DNA of 11,271 nucleotides from CAZZIQ01 sp964654355 (GCA_964654355.1 CAZZIQ010000038.1:1-11271), one strand, 5' to 3'. Positions 1-6,518 are shown, numbered from the stretch's first letter. A program made the numbers and translations. Notes: generated by a model not told the origin, from the sequence alone.

Positions 1-8
1 GATTTGTT

Positions 9-37
9 TTGACTGAAACGCCCTGAAATCTTATCAT
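9..37 (+). promoter_or_regulatory. sigma70-type promoter for yceD-rpmF operon
   Basis: A -35 box TTGACT (9-14, 5/6 match to TTGACA) and a -10 box TATCAT (32-37, 5/6 match to TATAAT) are separated by exactly 17 bases. The predicted transcription start is about 43-46. The bases just after the -10 (TACGCGC) are GC-rich, like discriminators of growth-rate and stringently controlled promoters; that regulatory reading is inference. The position of this promoter also argues for the downstream ATG (89) as the yceD start, because the ATG at 47 would be almost leaderless. Confidence 0.75.
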
Positions 38-88
38 TACGCGCTTATGTCGGAACCCCAGCCGCGATCGGCGCCCGCAGAGGAGCCC

Positions 89-637
89 ATGTCGGATCTT
101 TTCGATCCTTTTGTCATGGCCGAGCGTGGTGCGGAATTTGTCGTCGAGTTGCCGCTGTCAGGGTTTGCGCGAATCGGCGATTTGCTGCTTGAGGACTCGG
201 GTTTGGTGCGAGCTCAGCTAAGTTTTTGGCGAGATCGGGCGAGTGTGCCACGAATTGAGGCGACACTCATTGCTGATCCCGTTCTGCGCTGTGAACGTTG
301 CTTGCAAAGCTTTCGGGCGCAGATCGAGACGAAGATCGAACAGGTTTTGGTCTGCAGTGAAGAAGATGCGGATGTTGCTGAGTTACAAGGTGAAGAAGCC
401 TTGCTGGTTTCTGATCCGCGCGCATTTTCAGTGCAAGCGTGGCTGGAAGATGAGTTGATTTTGGCGCTACCGGTGGTGGCGCAGCATCCGTCCGGTGAAT
501 GCACCATACAGACGGAGTGGGGCGCCACTGAGGTGGCGCGGGCATCTAAGTCTGAGGACTCACTCGGTCCAACGCGTAAGCCCTTCGCTGGCTTGGGTGC
601 ATTGATGCAAAAGACGAAGTCTGATTCGGAACTTTGA
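89..637 (+). CDS. yceD: YceD/DUF177 family 23S rRNA accumulation protein
   Basis: This 182-residue protein belongs to the YceD (DUF177) family. The E. coli member is 173 residues and, with plant DUF177A, is implicated in 23S rRNA accumulation; its biochemical role is not settled. Visible family marks are a CxxC pair (C68, C71), a later H133...C138 pair that may complete a metal-binding site, and the conserved C-terminal PFAGLGAL (residues 165-172). I chose the ATG at 89 over the in-frame ATG at 47. AGAGGAG (79-85) lies just upstream, though its spacing of 3 bases is short. The promoter at 9-37 would start transcription only a few bases before 47. The N-terminus MSDLFDPFVMAERG also resembles family starts. 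It sits directly before rpmF, its conserved partner in proteobacteria. The longer 196-residue version cannot be fully excluded. Confidence 0.9.
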   Translation: MSDLFDPFVMAERGAEFVVELPLSGFARIGDLLLEDSGLVRAQLSFWRDRASVPRIEATLIADPVLRCERCLQSFRAQIETKIEQVLVCSEEDADVAELQGEEALLVSDPRAFSVQAWLEDELILALPVVAQHPSGECTIQTEWGATEVARASKSEDSLGPTRKPFAGLGALMQKTKSDSEL

Positions 638-664
638 TCAGATCGAGTCAAACAAATTCGGAGT

Positions 665-689
665 CGCCGGCGCAGAATCATGGCCGGCG
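665..689 (+). other. hairpin in yceD-rpmF spacer
   Basis: CGCCGGC (665-671) and GCCGGCG (683-689) form a perfect 7-base-pair GC stem with an 11-base loop. No T-run follows, so it is not a terminator by itself. It could act as an mRNA processing or stabilising element between yceD and rpmF, which is inference only. Confidence 0.5.
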
Positions 690-703
690 CGAACATAACG
701 GAT

Positions 704-734
704 AGCCCAGGCCTGAGCTTGGGTTTGATTTTTT
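704..734 (+). terminator. terminator-like or attenuator-like hairpin before rpmF
   Basis: AGCCCAGG (704-711) can pair with CTTGGGTT (718-725), giving 8 pairs of which two are G-U, with a 6-base loop. TGATTTTTT (726-734) follows directly. This resembles a weak intrinsic terminator placed immediately before the rpmF Shine-Dalgarno GGAG (735-738). The stem is weak, so partial read-through is expected. It may act as an attenuator, or be only a leader hairpin. Confidence 0.4.
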
Positions 735-747
735 GGAGTATTAAGCA

Positions 748-942
748 ATGGCTGTTCAACAGAACCGAAAGACCCGTTCCAAGCGCGGAATGCGTCGTTC
801 CCATGATCACGCAGCGACTGTAACCCTGACGACGGATGCGTCTACGGGTGAAACCCATTTGCGTCATCATGTGAGCCCTGATGGCTACTACCGTGGTCGT
901 CAGGTCATCGCGAAAAACGCGGCAGAAGCAGACGACGAATAA
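748..942 (+). CDS. rpmF: 50S ribosomal protein L32
   Basis: This is ribosomal protein bL32, a small basic component of the large ribosomal subunit. The N-terminal block QQNRKTRSKRGMRRSHD and the later HLRHHVSPDGYYRGRQVI are diagnostic. At 64 residues it is slightly longer than the 57-residue E. coli protein, because of an alanine/acidic C-terminal tail (NAAEADDE). It contains no cysteine, so it is the zinc-free form of L32. GGAG at 735-738 lies 9 bases before the ATG. It is probably co-transcribed with yceD from the promoter at 9-37, with the terminator-like hairpin at 704-734 perhaps adjusting its level. plsX follows after 27 bases, the standard neighbour. Confidence 0.97.
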   Translation: MAVQQNRKTRSKRGMRRSHDHAATVTLTTDASTGETHLRHHVSPDGYYRGRQVIAKNAAEADDE

Positions 943-952
943 GTTTTTTCTG

Positions 953-1020
953 TTCGGGGCCGCCGCACCATGCGTGTCACGCTTGCCATTGACGCCATGG
1001 GCGGGGATCACGGCCCCGAA
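953..1020 (+). promoter_or_regulatory. 10-bp inverted repeat flanking the plsX start codon
   Basis: TTCGGGGCCG (953-962) is perfectly complementary to CGGCCCCGAA (1011-1020), with 48 bases between the arms. The left arm contains the only G-rich stretch (GGGG, 956-959) that could serve as the plsX ribosome-binding site, and the right arm lies at about codons 14-17. If formed in the mRNA, the pairing would occlude initiation. A 10-bp repeat at this spacing could occur by chance somewhere in 11 kb, so the functional reading is tentative. Confidence 0.4.
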
Positions 1021-2022
1021 GTCACCGTCCCGGCTGCGCTCGCGGCCCTGCAAAAGCATCCGCATCTTCATCTGATCCTTGTTGGTCAGGAAGATTGTCT
1101 GCGCCCTTTACTTGCGGATTCTCTGGTTTCCGATCGACTGCGAATCCAGTCGGCAACACAAGTTGTGGAAATGGATGAGGCGCCAGCGCTCGCGCTGCGC
1201 AACAAGAAAGATTCCTCCATGCGCGTCGCGATCAACCTCGTAAAAGAAGGCGAAGCGCAAGCTATCGTCAGTGCAGGCAATACGGGTGCGTTGATGGCAA
1301 CCGCTCGTTTCGTCCTAAAAACCCTTCCTGGTATTGATCGTCCTGCGATCTGCACGGCTTTGCCCACGATTCGTGGTCCGAGCTGGATGTTGGACCTGGG
1401 TGCTAACATCGACTCGAGTGCTGAGCATTTGTTTCAGTTCGCGGTGATGGGCGTCGAGCTGATGCGCGCCGTCACCGATAAGGACCAGCCCACAGTGGGT
1501 TTGTTGAATATCGGCGAAGAAGATATGAAGGGTAGTGAGGTTATTAAGCGGGCAGCAAAACTGCTGCAGCAGAGTGACCTCAATTACTACGGCTTTGTAG
1601 AGGGCGATGACATTTATGCGGGCACGACCGATGTGGTTGTCTCGGATGGCTTTGTCGGTAATGTGGCGCTCAAAACCAGCGAAGGCGTGGCCCGCATGGT
1701 GGCGCACTTTATGCGTGCCGAGTTCAAGAAGTCGTGGTTGTCACGCATCGCAGGCTTGATTGCCTTACCAGTTTTGCGTGCCTTCCGTCGGCGCATCGAT
1801 CCGCGTGTGTACAATGGCGCCAGCTTGCTCGGACTCCGCGGCATTGTTGTAAAAAGTCATGGCGGCACCGATGCATTTGGATTTGGTAATGCGATTGCGG
1901 TGGCAATGAAAGAAGTCGAGCATGATGTTCCCCGCAAGATTGAACATCATGTCACGGAAACCTTCGCCAAGATTGCCGCGGCTACAGCTGAACCTCAAAC
2001 TGAATTCGCCTCATCATCGTGA
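970..2022 (+). CDS. plsX: phosphate acyltransferase PlsX
   Basis: PlsX converts acyl-ACP plus phosphate to acyl-phosphate, the acyl donor for PlsY in phosphatidic acid synthesis. It acts peripherally at the cytoplasmic membrane. The 350-residue length is typical. Family blocks are in order: IDAMGGDHGP (7-16), SMRVAINLVKEG (83-94), SAGNTGALM (101-109), LDLGAN (141-146), LLNIGEEDMKG (178-188), VVSDGFVGNVALK (223-235) and YNGASLLGLRG (281-291). A hydrophobic/basic stretch at about 256-275 corresponds to the membrane-associating region. The C-terminal 15-18 residues are poorly conserved. The ATG at 970 gives the expected N-terminus, but its ribosome-binding site is weak (GGGG at 956-959) and lies within an inverted repeat. 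fabH starts 8 bases after the stop codon, as in the usual plsX-fabH pair. Confidence 0.97.
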   Translation: MRVTLAIDAMGGDHGPEVTVPAALAALQKHPHLHLILVGQEDCLRPLLADSLVSDRLRIQSATQVVEMDEAPALALRNKKDSSMRVAINLVKEGEAQAIVSAGNTGALMATARFVLKTLPGIDRPAICTALPTIRGPSWMLDLGANIDSSAEHLFQFAVMGVELMRAVTDKDQPTVGLLNIGEEDMKGSEVIKRAAKLLQQSDLNYYGFVEGDDIYAGTTDVVVSDGFVGNVALKTSEGVARMVAHFMRAEFKKSWLSRIAGLIALPVLRAFRRRIDPRVYNGASLLGLRGIVVKSHGGTDAFGFGNAIAVAMKEVEHDVPRKIEHHVTETFAKIAAATAEPQTEFASSS

Positions 2023-2029
2023 GTGATTT

Positions 2030-2998
2030 GTGAACTACGCGCGTATTATTGGAACAGGTGGTTATCTTCCGGAGAAGGTACTCACCAATGCGGATCTCGA
2101 GAAGATTGTCGACACCACGGATGAGTGGATTGTTACTCGAACCGGGATTCGCGAGCGCCATATCGCAGTGGAGGGGCAGACCACCTGTGATCTTGCTGAG
2201 CAAGCCGCACGACAAGCAATGCAGCGTGCTGGCGTCTCGAAAGATGACATTGACCTTATCATCGTCGCCACTACAACACCTGATAAAGTTTTCCCCAGCA
2301 CAGCCTGTTTACTCCAACAACGCCTCGACATTCATGGTTGTGCTGCATTTGATGTGCAGGCGGTTTGCACCGGCTTTGTCTATGCTCTTGGCGTTGCGGA
2401 TAGTTTTATTCGAGCAGGACGAGCCAAGAAAGCCTTGGTGATTGGCGCTGAAACACTCTCACGTATTGTGGACTGGACCGATCGCACGACCTGCGTGCTA
2501 TTTGGTGATGGTGCGGGTGCCGTGGTCCTTGAGGCTGCTGACGAGCCTGGCATTCTTTCGGTGCACCTGCATGCCGACGGTTCTTATGAAAATTTACTGC
2601 ATGTTCCAGCCGGCATTTCTTCGGATTACGAGCGACTCAAACGTGGCGAAGCGCATATTGAAATGAAGGGCAATGAGGTGTTCCGCATGGCGGTCAATAC
2701 CCTCGGCCGCATCGTGGATGAAACCCTAGAAGCCAATCATATGCAGAAGAGCGATGTCGATTGGCTGGTACCGCATCAGGCCAATACCCGCATCATTGCT
2801 GCAACTGCGAAAAAGCTGGATATGTCGATGGACAACGTAGTGCTCACTGTGGATCGCCATGGCAACACCTCGGCGGCGTCAGTGCCACTGGCGCTGAATG
2901 AGGCGGTACAAGATGGCCGTATTCAACCGGGCCAAACCATTTTGATGGAAGCGTTCGGTGGCGGCTTTACCTGGGGTTCTGTGCTCGCGCGCATGTAA
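2030..2998 (+). CDS. fabH: 3-oxoacyl-ACP synthase III (KAS III)
   Basis: FabH condenses acetyl-CoA with malonyl-ACP to acetoacetyl-ACP, the first step of type II fatty acid synthesis. The 322-residue protein shows the Cys-His-Asn triad: C113 in AVCTGF, H249 in VPHQAN, and N279 in DRHGNTSAAS. The N-terminus ARIIGTGGYLPE, the segment DEWIVTRTGIRERHI (31-45) and the C-terminal EAFGGGFTWGS (307-317) are all classic. Translation begins at GTG (2030). An in-frame TGA at 2024-2026 rules out any start further upstream. The Shine-Dalgarno is weak (GTGAG around 2019-2023), so initiation probably depends on coupling to plsX, which ends 7 bases earlier. The sequence reads close to E. coli FabH, suggesting a straight-chain acetyl-CoA primer, though substrate choice is inference. 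Confidence 0.97.
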   Translation: MNYARIIGTGGYLPEKVLTNADLEKIVDTTDEWIVTRTGIRERHIAVEGQTTCDLAEQAARQAMQRAGVSKDDIDLIIVATTTPDKVFPSTACLLQQRLDIHGCAAFDVQAVCTGFVYALGVADSFIRAGRAKKALVIGAETLSRIVDWTDRTTCVLFGDGAGAVVLEAADEPGILSVHLHADGSYENLLHVPAGISSDYERLKRGEAHIEMKGNEVFRMAVNTLGRIVDETLEANHMQKSDVDWLVPHQANTRIIAATAKKLDMSMDNVVLTVDRHGNTSAASVPLALNEAVQDGRIQPGQTILMEAFGGGFTWGSVLARM

Positions 2999-3066
2999 TT
3001 CGCTTTCGCTCTCAGAAGTTCTGACGCGACCACGAGTCTACGAAAACAAAAACAGAGGGAGGACGC

Positions 3067-4005
3067 ATGAAGCTCGCATTTGTATTTCCTGGACAAGGCT
3101 CCCAGTCGGTAGGCATGTTGAGTGGCCTCGCGGCAGAACACGAAACTGTTGCTGAAACCTTTCAAGAAGCAGGGGATGCATTGGGCTATGACCTCTGGTC
3201 CATGACGCAAAATGGCCCGGAAGAAGAACTCAATCAAACGGCGCGCACCCAGCCAGCGATGTTGGCGGCGGGTGTTGCGGTATGGCGGGTCTGGAATGCT
3301 GTTGGCGGAGCACAGCCCAACGTGATGGCGGGCCACAGCTTGGGCGAATATTCCGCTTTGGTTTGCGCAGGATCTTTGAATTTTGTCGATGCGGTTCGTT
3401 TGGTGGAAACGCGTGGGCAGTTGATGCAAGAAGCGGTTCCCGCAGGAGTAGGTGCGATGGCAGCCATTCTCGGTTTGGATGATGACGCTGTGCGTCAAGT
3501 CTGTGCGGAGTCTGCACAAGGGGATGTGGTCGAGGCCGTGAATTTCAATGCGCCTGGGCAAGTGGTCATTGCTGGGAGTAAAACTGCGGTAGAACGCGCC
3601 GCTGAAGCGGCGAAAGCGGCGGGGGCAAAACGTGCCGTATTGTTACCGGTGAGCGTGCCTTCGCATTCAAGCTTGATGCAGCCTGCTGCGGAGCGTTTCG
3701 CTGACGTATTGACGGATGTGAACATTCAGGCACCAAGCATTCCGGTGATCAATAACGTGGATGTCAAAGCAGAGAGCGATCCCAGCAAGATCCGCGAGGC
3801 TTTGGTCCGGCAATTGCACAATCCTGTACGTTGGGTTGAGACCATTCGCCAGTTTGCTGCGCAAGGCGTAGAAACCTTGGTCGAGTCTGGTCCTGGCAAA
3901 GTGCTTGCAGGACTGAACAAGCGCATCGTAAAAGAACAAGCCTTGTATCCCGTGCTGGATGCGGAATCACTGGCTGCCGCACAAGCCGCGATTGCCCACC
4001 CATAA
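3067..4005 (+). CDS. fabD: malonyl-CoA:ACP transacylase
   Basis: FabD transfers malonyl from CoA to ACP, supplying the elongation substrate for FabH and FabF. The 312-residue length is typical. FPGQGSQ (7-13) forms the oxyanion-hole loop, GHSLGEYSAL (89-98) carries the nucleophile S91, R116 in ETRGQLMQ binds the malonyl carboxylate, and H200 in VPSHSSLM is the catalytic histidine. A very good Shine-Dalgarno (GGGAGGA, 3057-3063) precedes the ATG, contrasting with the weak sites of plsX and fabH. It lies 68 bases after fabH. I see no convincing promoter in that gap, so read-through from upstream is assumed. A 13-base palindrome occurs there at 3012-3024. Confidence 0.97.
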   Translation: MKLAFVFPGQGSQSVGMLSGLAAEHETVAETFQEAGDALGYDLWSMTQNGPEEELNQTARTQPAMLAAGVAVWRVWNAVGGAQPNVMAGHSLGEYSALVCAGSLNFVDAVRLVETRGQLMQEAVPAGVGAMAAILGLDDDAVRQVCAESAQGDVVEAVNFNAPGQVVIAGSKTAVERAAEAAKAAGAKRAVLLPVSVPSHSSLMQPAAERFADVLTDVNIQAPSIPVINNVDVKAESDPSKIREALVRQLHNPVRWVETIRQFAAQGVETLVESGPGKVLAGLNKRIVKEQALYPVLDAESLAAAQAAIAHP

Positions 4006-4026
4006 CCGAAAAAAGAGGACGAGAGG

Positions 4027-4755
4027 ATGGCTGAACAAGACGTTGCATTGGTCACAGGCGCAAGCCGCGGAATCGGACGCGCGATTGCCGAGGTTTTGGC
4101 CGCGCAGGGCGCCAAGGTCATCGGAACCGCGACCACAGATTCCGGTGCTGAGGCCATCAGCGATTATCTCGGTGATCACGGTGTGGGGCTTGCAATGGAT
4201 GTTTCTAACCCCGACTCAGTTGCGGCCGGGATCGCAGCGATTGAGAAAGATCACGGTACGATCACCATTCTGGTCAACAATGCTGGGATCACCCGCGACA
4301 ATCTTTTAATGCGTATGAAAGATGATGAGTGGCAGTCGATTATGGATACCAACCTTTCGTCAATTTATCGCCTGAGCAAGGCCGTGCTGCGTGGCATGAT
4401 GAAGGCGCGGCGCGGCCGCATCATCAGTATCACCTCTGTTGTTGGTGCGATGGGCAATGCAGGGCAGACCAACTACGCGGCGGCCAAGGCGGGGGTGATG
4501 GGGTTTAGTAAATCGCTAGCCCGTGAAGTTGGTTCGCGTGGCATCACCGTCAATACTGTTGCGCCGGGCTTTATTGACACCGACATGACGCGTGCACTAC
4601 CTGAGGAACAGCGTGCGGCATTGGCACAACAGATTCCGCTGGGTCGCCTCGGTGGTGTTGAAGACGTTGCCGCAGCGGTGGCGTATTTGGCATCCCCTGC
4701 AGCGGCCTATGTCACAGGGCAGACCTTGCACGTCAATGGCGGCATGTACATGTAA
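4027..4755 (+). CDS. fabG: 3-oxoacyl-ACP reductase
   Basis: FabG is the NADPH-dependent reductase of 3-ketoacyl-ACP, a short-chain dehydrogenase/reductase that acts as a cytosolic tetramer. The 242 residues show the Rossmann cofactor motif TGASRGIGRA (10-19), NNAG (84-87), and the catalytic tetrad N109, S137, Y150 and K154 (YAAAK). The C-terminal VTGQTLHVNGGMYM matches FabG proper rather than a generic family member. AGAGGA (4014-4019) is a well-spaced ribosome-binding site. The gene follows fabD by 21 bases and is followed by a 143-base gap containing the candidate acpP promoter. Confidence 0.97.
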   Translation: MAEQDVALVTGASRGIGRAIAEVLAAQGAKVIGTATTDSGAEAISDYLGDHGVGLAMDVSNPDSVAAGIAAIEKDHGTITILVNNAGITRDNLLMRMKDDEWQSIMDTNLSSIYRLSKAVLRGMMKARRGRIISITSVVGAMGNAGQTNYAAAKAGVMGFSKSLAREVGSRGITVNTVAPGFIDTDMTRALPEEQRAALAQQIPLGRLGGVEDVAAAVAYLASPAAAYVTGQTLHVNGGMYM

Positions 4756-4802
4756 CAAAAACCCATGAAAATCAGGCCACTAGGAGGCCGCAACGAGGCG
4801 CT

Positions 4803-4830
4803 TTGCAAGCGTTGTCGGGGCGTCTAAAAT
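4803..4830 (+). promoter_or_regulatory. candidate acpP promoter
   Basis: A -35-like TTGCAA (4803-4808, 4/6) is followed after 16 bases by TAAAAT (4825-4830, 5/6 match to TATAAT). Shifting the -35 by one base (TTTGCA) gives 17-base spacing with the same score. The predicted transcript start is about 4836-4838, giving a leader of about 60 bases to the acpP ATG. The segment after the -10 (ACGCCC) is GC-rich, like that of the yceD promoter. acpP having its own promoter fits the large amount of ACP that cells need. Confidence 0.55.
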
Positions 4831-4840
4831 ACGCCCAGTT

Positions 4841-4856
4841 TTTAGGGATACCTAAA
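4841..4856 (+). other. acpP leader stem-loop
   Basis: TTTAGG (4841-4846) and CCTAAA (4851-4856) form a perfect 6-base-pair stem with a GATA loop. If transcription starts near 4837, the stem-loop lies almost at the mRNA 5' end, where such structures can slow decay. That role is inference. Confidence 0.45.
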
Positions 4857-4898
4857 CCCACCAAAACCGTCTTTGTAGACACCAAGAGGATTCGATCG

Positions 4899-5132
4899 AT
4901 GAGTGATATCCAGGAACGCGTGACCAAAATCGTGGCCGAACAGCTCGGCGTAGATGAAGGTCAGATCAGCAACGCTTCTTCTTTTGTAGACGATCTCGGC
5001 GCCGACTCGCTCGATACCGTTGAACTGGTAATGGCGCTGGAAGAAGAATTCGGCTGCGAAATCCCGGACGAGCAGGCGGAAAAGATTACCACCGTCCAGC
5101 AGGCGATTGATTACATCAACGCGAATGGCTGA
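4899..5132 (+). CDS. acpP: acyl carrier protein
   Basis: AcpP carries growing acyl chains on a 4'-phosphopantetheine arm. The 77-residue acidic protein has the DSL attachment motif (D36-S37-L38) in DDLGADSLDTVELVMALEE; S37 is the modified serine (S36 after removal of the initiator Met). The start is the ATG at 4899, preceded by AGAGGA (4885-4890, spacing 8). The frame stays open upstream to a TTG at 4803, but that extension has no ACP homology and overlaps the candidate promoter. C53 in FGCEIPDE is unusual compared with the cysteine-free E. coli ACP, although it lies in a normal helix III context. The gene appears to be an insulated unit, with a promoter at 4803-4830 and a terminator at 5167-5199. 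Confidence 0.98.
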   Translation: MSDIQERVTKIVAEQLGVDEGQISNASSFVDDLGADSLDTVELVMALEEEFGCEIPDEQAEKITTVQQAIDYINANG

Positions 5133-5166
5133 GACTGAGCGGAATCAGGTTTCCTGACCCGCGCAC

Positions 5167-5199
5167 AAAGGTCGCATCGGTAACGCTGCGGCCTTTTTT
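5167..5199 (+). terminator. intrinsic terminator between acpP and fabF
   Basis: AAAGGTCGCA (5167-5176) pairs with TGCGGCCTTT (5187-5196) over 10 pairs, one of them G-U, with a 10-base loop. Six T's end the element (5194-5199). This is a textbook Rho-independent terminator, 34 bases after the acpP stop. A small extra hairpin, TCAGG (5145-5149) / CCTGA (5153-5157), sits between the stop and the terminator. Partial read-through into fabF seems necessary unless fabF has its own promoter; I could not identify one in 5200-5250. Confidence 0.8.
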
Positions 5200-5227
5200 A
5201 TGACAACGAGCATACAGGGGCATCCGT

Positions 5228-5251
5228 CCCGATAAGTCGGGCATAAGCCCG
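5228..5251 (+). promoter_or_regulatory. two mutually exclusive hairpins in fabF leader
   Basis: CCCGA (5228-5232) pairs with TCGGG (5237-5241) around a TAAG loop. Alternatively, CGGGC (5238-5242) pairs with GCCCG (5247-5251) around an ATAA loop. The two share the bases 5238-5241, so only one can form at a time. The second hairpin ends two bases before the fabF Shine-Dalgarno region (GGAGAGAGG, 5254-5262). A regulatory role is inference. Confidence 0.4.
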
Positions 5252-5263
5252 TTGGAGAGAGGC

Positions 5264-6508
5264 ATGCGAGGTGAACGTCGCGTTGTGGTTACCGGTCTTG
5301 GGCTGGTTACTCCGGTAGGCAATACCGTTGAGGATTCATGGAAAAACATCCTCGCCGGTGTCAGCGGTGCTGCGCCGATCTTTCACTTTGATGCTTCCGA
5401 CTATTCGGTGACGTTCTCGTGCTCAGTGAAACAGGACTTCAATCCTGAGCTCTACATCCCCAAAAAAGATCTCAAGAAAATGGATCCGTTCATCCATTAC
5501 GGAATCGCAGCCGGGGTGCAGGCGTTTCAGGATTCGGGCCTCGAGATCACAGAAGCGAATGCTGAGCGCATTGGGATCAGTATTGGTTCTGGGATTGGGG
5601 GCTTGCCGGGCATTGAAAAAGGCCGCGATGCGATCGTGAATGGCGGTCCGCGTAAGATCTCGCCGTTCTTTGTTCCCTCGAACATCATCAATATGATCTC
5701 TGGCAACTTGTCGATCATGATCGGCGCTAAGGGCCCCAATGTTGCGATGGTGACGGCATGTGCGACTGCAACGCATGGTATTGGTGATGCGGCACGCATG
5801 ATTGTCTATGGCGATGCGGATGTGATGATTACGGGTGGTGCAGAAATGGCGACTTCACCCACAGGTGTTGGTGGCTTTGCCGCCGCGCGCGCACTGTCGA
5901 CGCGTAACGATGATCCGCAAACGGCCTCGCGTCCGTGGGATGTGGATCGTGATGGCTTTGTTCTGGGTGATGGTGCCGGCGTGGTTGTGCTGGAAGAGTA
6001 TGAGCATGCCAAGGCACGTGGTGCCAAGATCTATGCCGAGCTGATTGGCTTTGGTATGAGTGGGGATGCTTATCACATGACCTCACCCTCTGAGAATGGC
6101 GAGGGTGCCGCACGTTGCATGGTGAATGCATTGAATGATGCCGGCGTGAATCCTGATCAAGTGCAGTATGTGAACGCACATGGCACCTCAACACCAGCGG
6201 GGGATAAGGCAGAAACTCAAGCGGTAAAGCGTGTGTTTGGGGAGTACGCCTATAAGGTTGCTGTGAACTCGACCAAATCGATGACGGGCCATCTTTTGGG
6301 TGCGGCAGGGGGCATTGAGGCGGTGTTCTCGATTCTGGCAATTCGTGATCAGGTTTCACCACCGACCATCAACATCTTCACGCCGGATCCTGATTGCGAT
6401 CTCGATTATGTCGCCAATGAGGCGCGCCAGATGTCGATTGACGTGTCTGTTTCGAATTCGTTTGGTTTTGGTGGCACGAACGGCACGCTTGTGTTCCGTC
6501 GCATCTAA
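5264..6508 (+). CDS. fabF: 3-oxoacyl-ACP synthase II (KAS II)
   Basis: FabF elongates acyl-ACP with malonyl-ACP and in E. coli adjusts unsaturated chain length with temperature. The 414-residue protein aligns along its full length with E. coli FabF (413). It carries the Cys-His-His centre: C166 in VTACATATHG, H306 in VNAHGTSTPAGDKAE, and H343 in KSMTGHLLGAAGG, with K338 also conserved. The C-terminal NSFGFGGTNGTLVF (398-411) is the gating and glycine-rich loop. I start at ATG 5264, preceded by GGAGA (5254-5258); this gives the expected N-terminus RRVVVTGLGLVTPVG, whereas the TTG at 5252 would overlap the ribosome-binding site. It lies 131 bases after acpP, beyond a terminator. Confidence 0.97.
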   Translation: MRGERRVVVTGLGLVTPVGNTVEDSWKNILAGVSGAAPIFHFDASDYSVTFSCSVKQDFNPELYIPKKDLKKMDPFIHYGIAAGVQAFQDSGLEITEANAERIGISIGSGIGGLPGIEKGRDAIVNGGPRKISPFFVPSNIINMISGNLSIMIGAKGPNVAMVTACATATHGIGDAARMIVYGDADVMITGGAEMATSPTGVGGFAAARALSTRNDDPQTASRPWDVDRDGFVLGDGAGVVVLEEYEHAKARGAKIYAELIGFGMSGDAYHMTSPSENGEGAARCMVNALNDAGVNPDQVQYVNAHGTSTPAGDKAETQAVKRVFGEYAYKVAVNSTKSMTGHLLGAAGGIEAVFSILAIRDQVSPPTINIFTPDPDCDLDYVANEARQMSIDVSVSNSFGFGGTNGTLVFRRI

Positions 6509-6518
6509 GCACGATTAA

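Noticed and set aside
214..1071. 285-residue open frame on the - strand
   Set aside because: It lies antisense across yceD, rpmF and the start of plsX, three well-recognised genes, and shows no family motif. It is a shadow of coding sequence.
4798..4813. Small inverted repeat CGCTT-TGC-AAGCG over the acpP -35 region
   Set aside because: A 5-bp stem is too short to claim as an operator or terminator, and no T-run follows it.
4803..4898. N-terminal extension of acpP from a TTG codon
   Set aside because: It would add 32 residues unrelated to ACP, overlaps the candidate promoter and leader hairpin, and ignores the good ribosome-binding site at 4885-4890.
5200..5236. Possible fabF promoter using ATGACA (5200-5205) as -35
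   Set aside because: No acceptable -10 sequence is found 16-18 bases downstream, and GATAAG (5231-5236) has no matching -35.
5829..6362. 177-residue His/Pro-rich open frame on the - strand
   Set aside because: It is entirely antisense to conserved fabF sequence; its low-complexity composition is what reverse reading of this codon usage produces.
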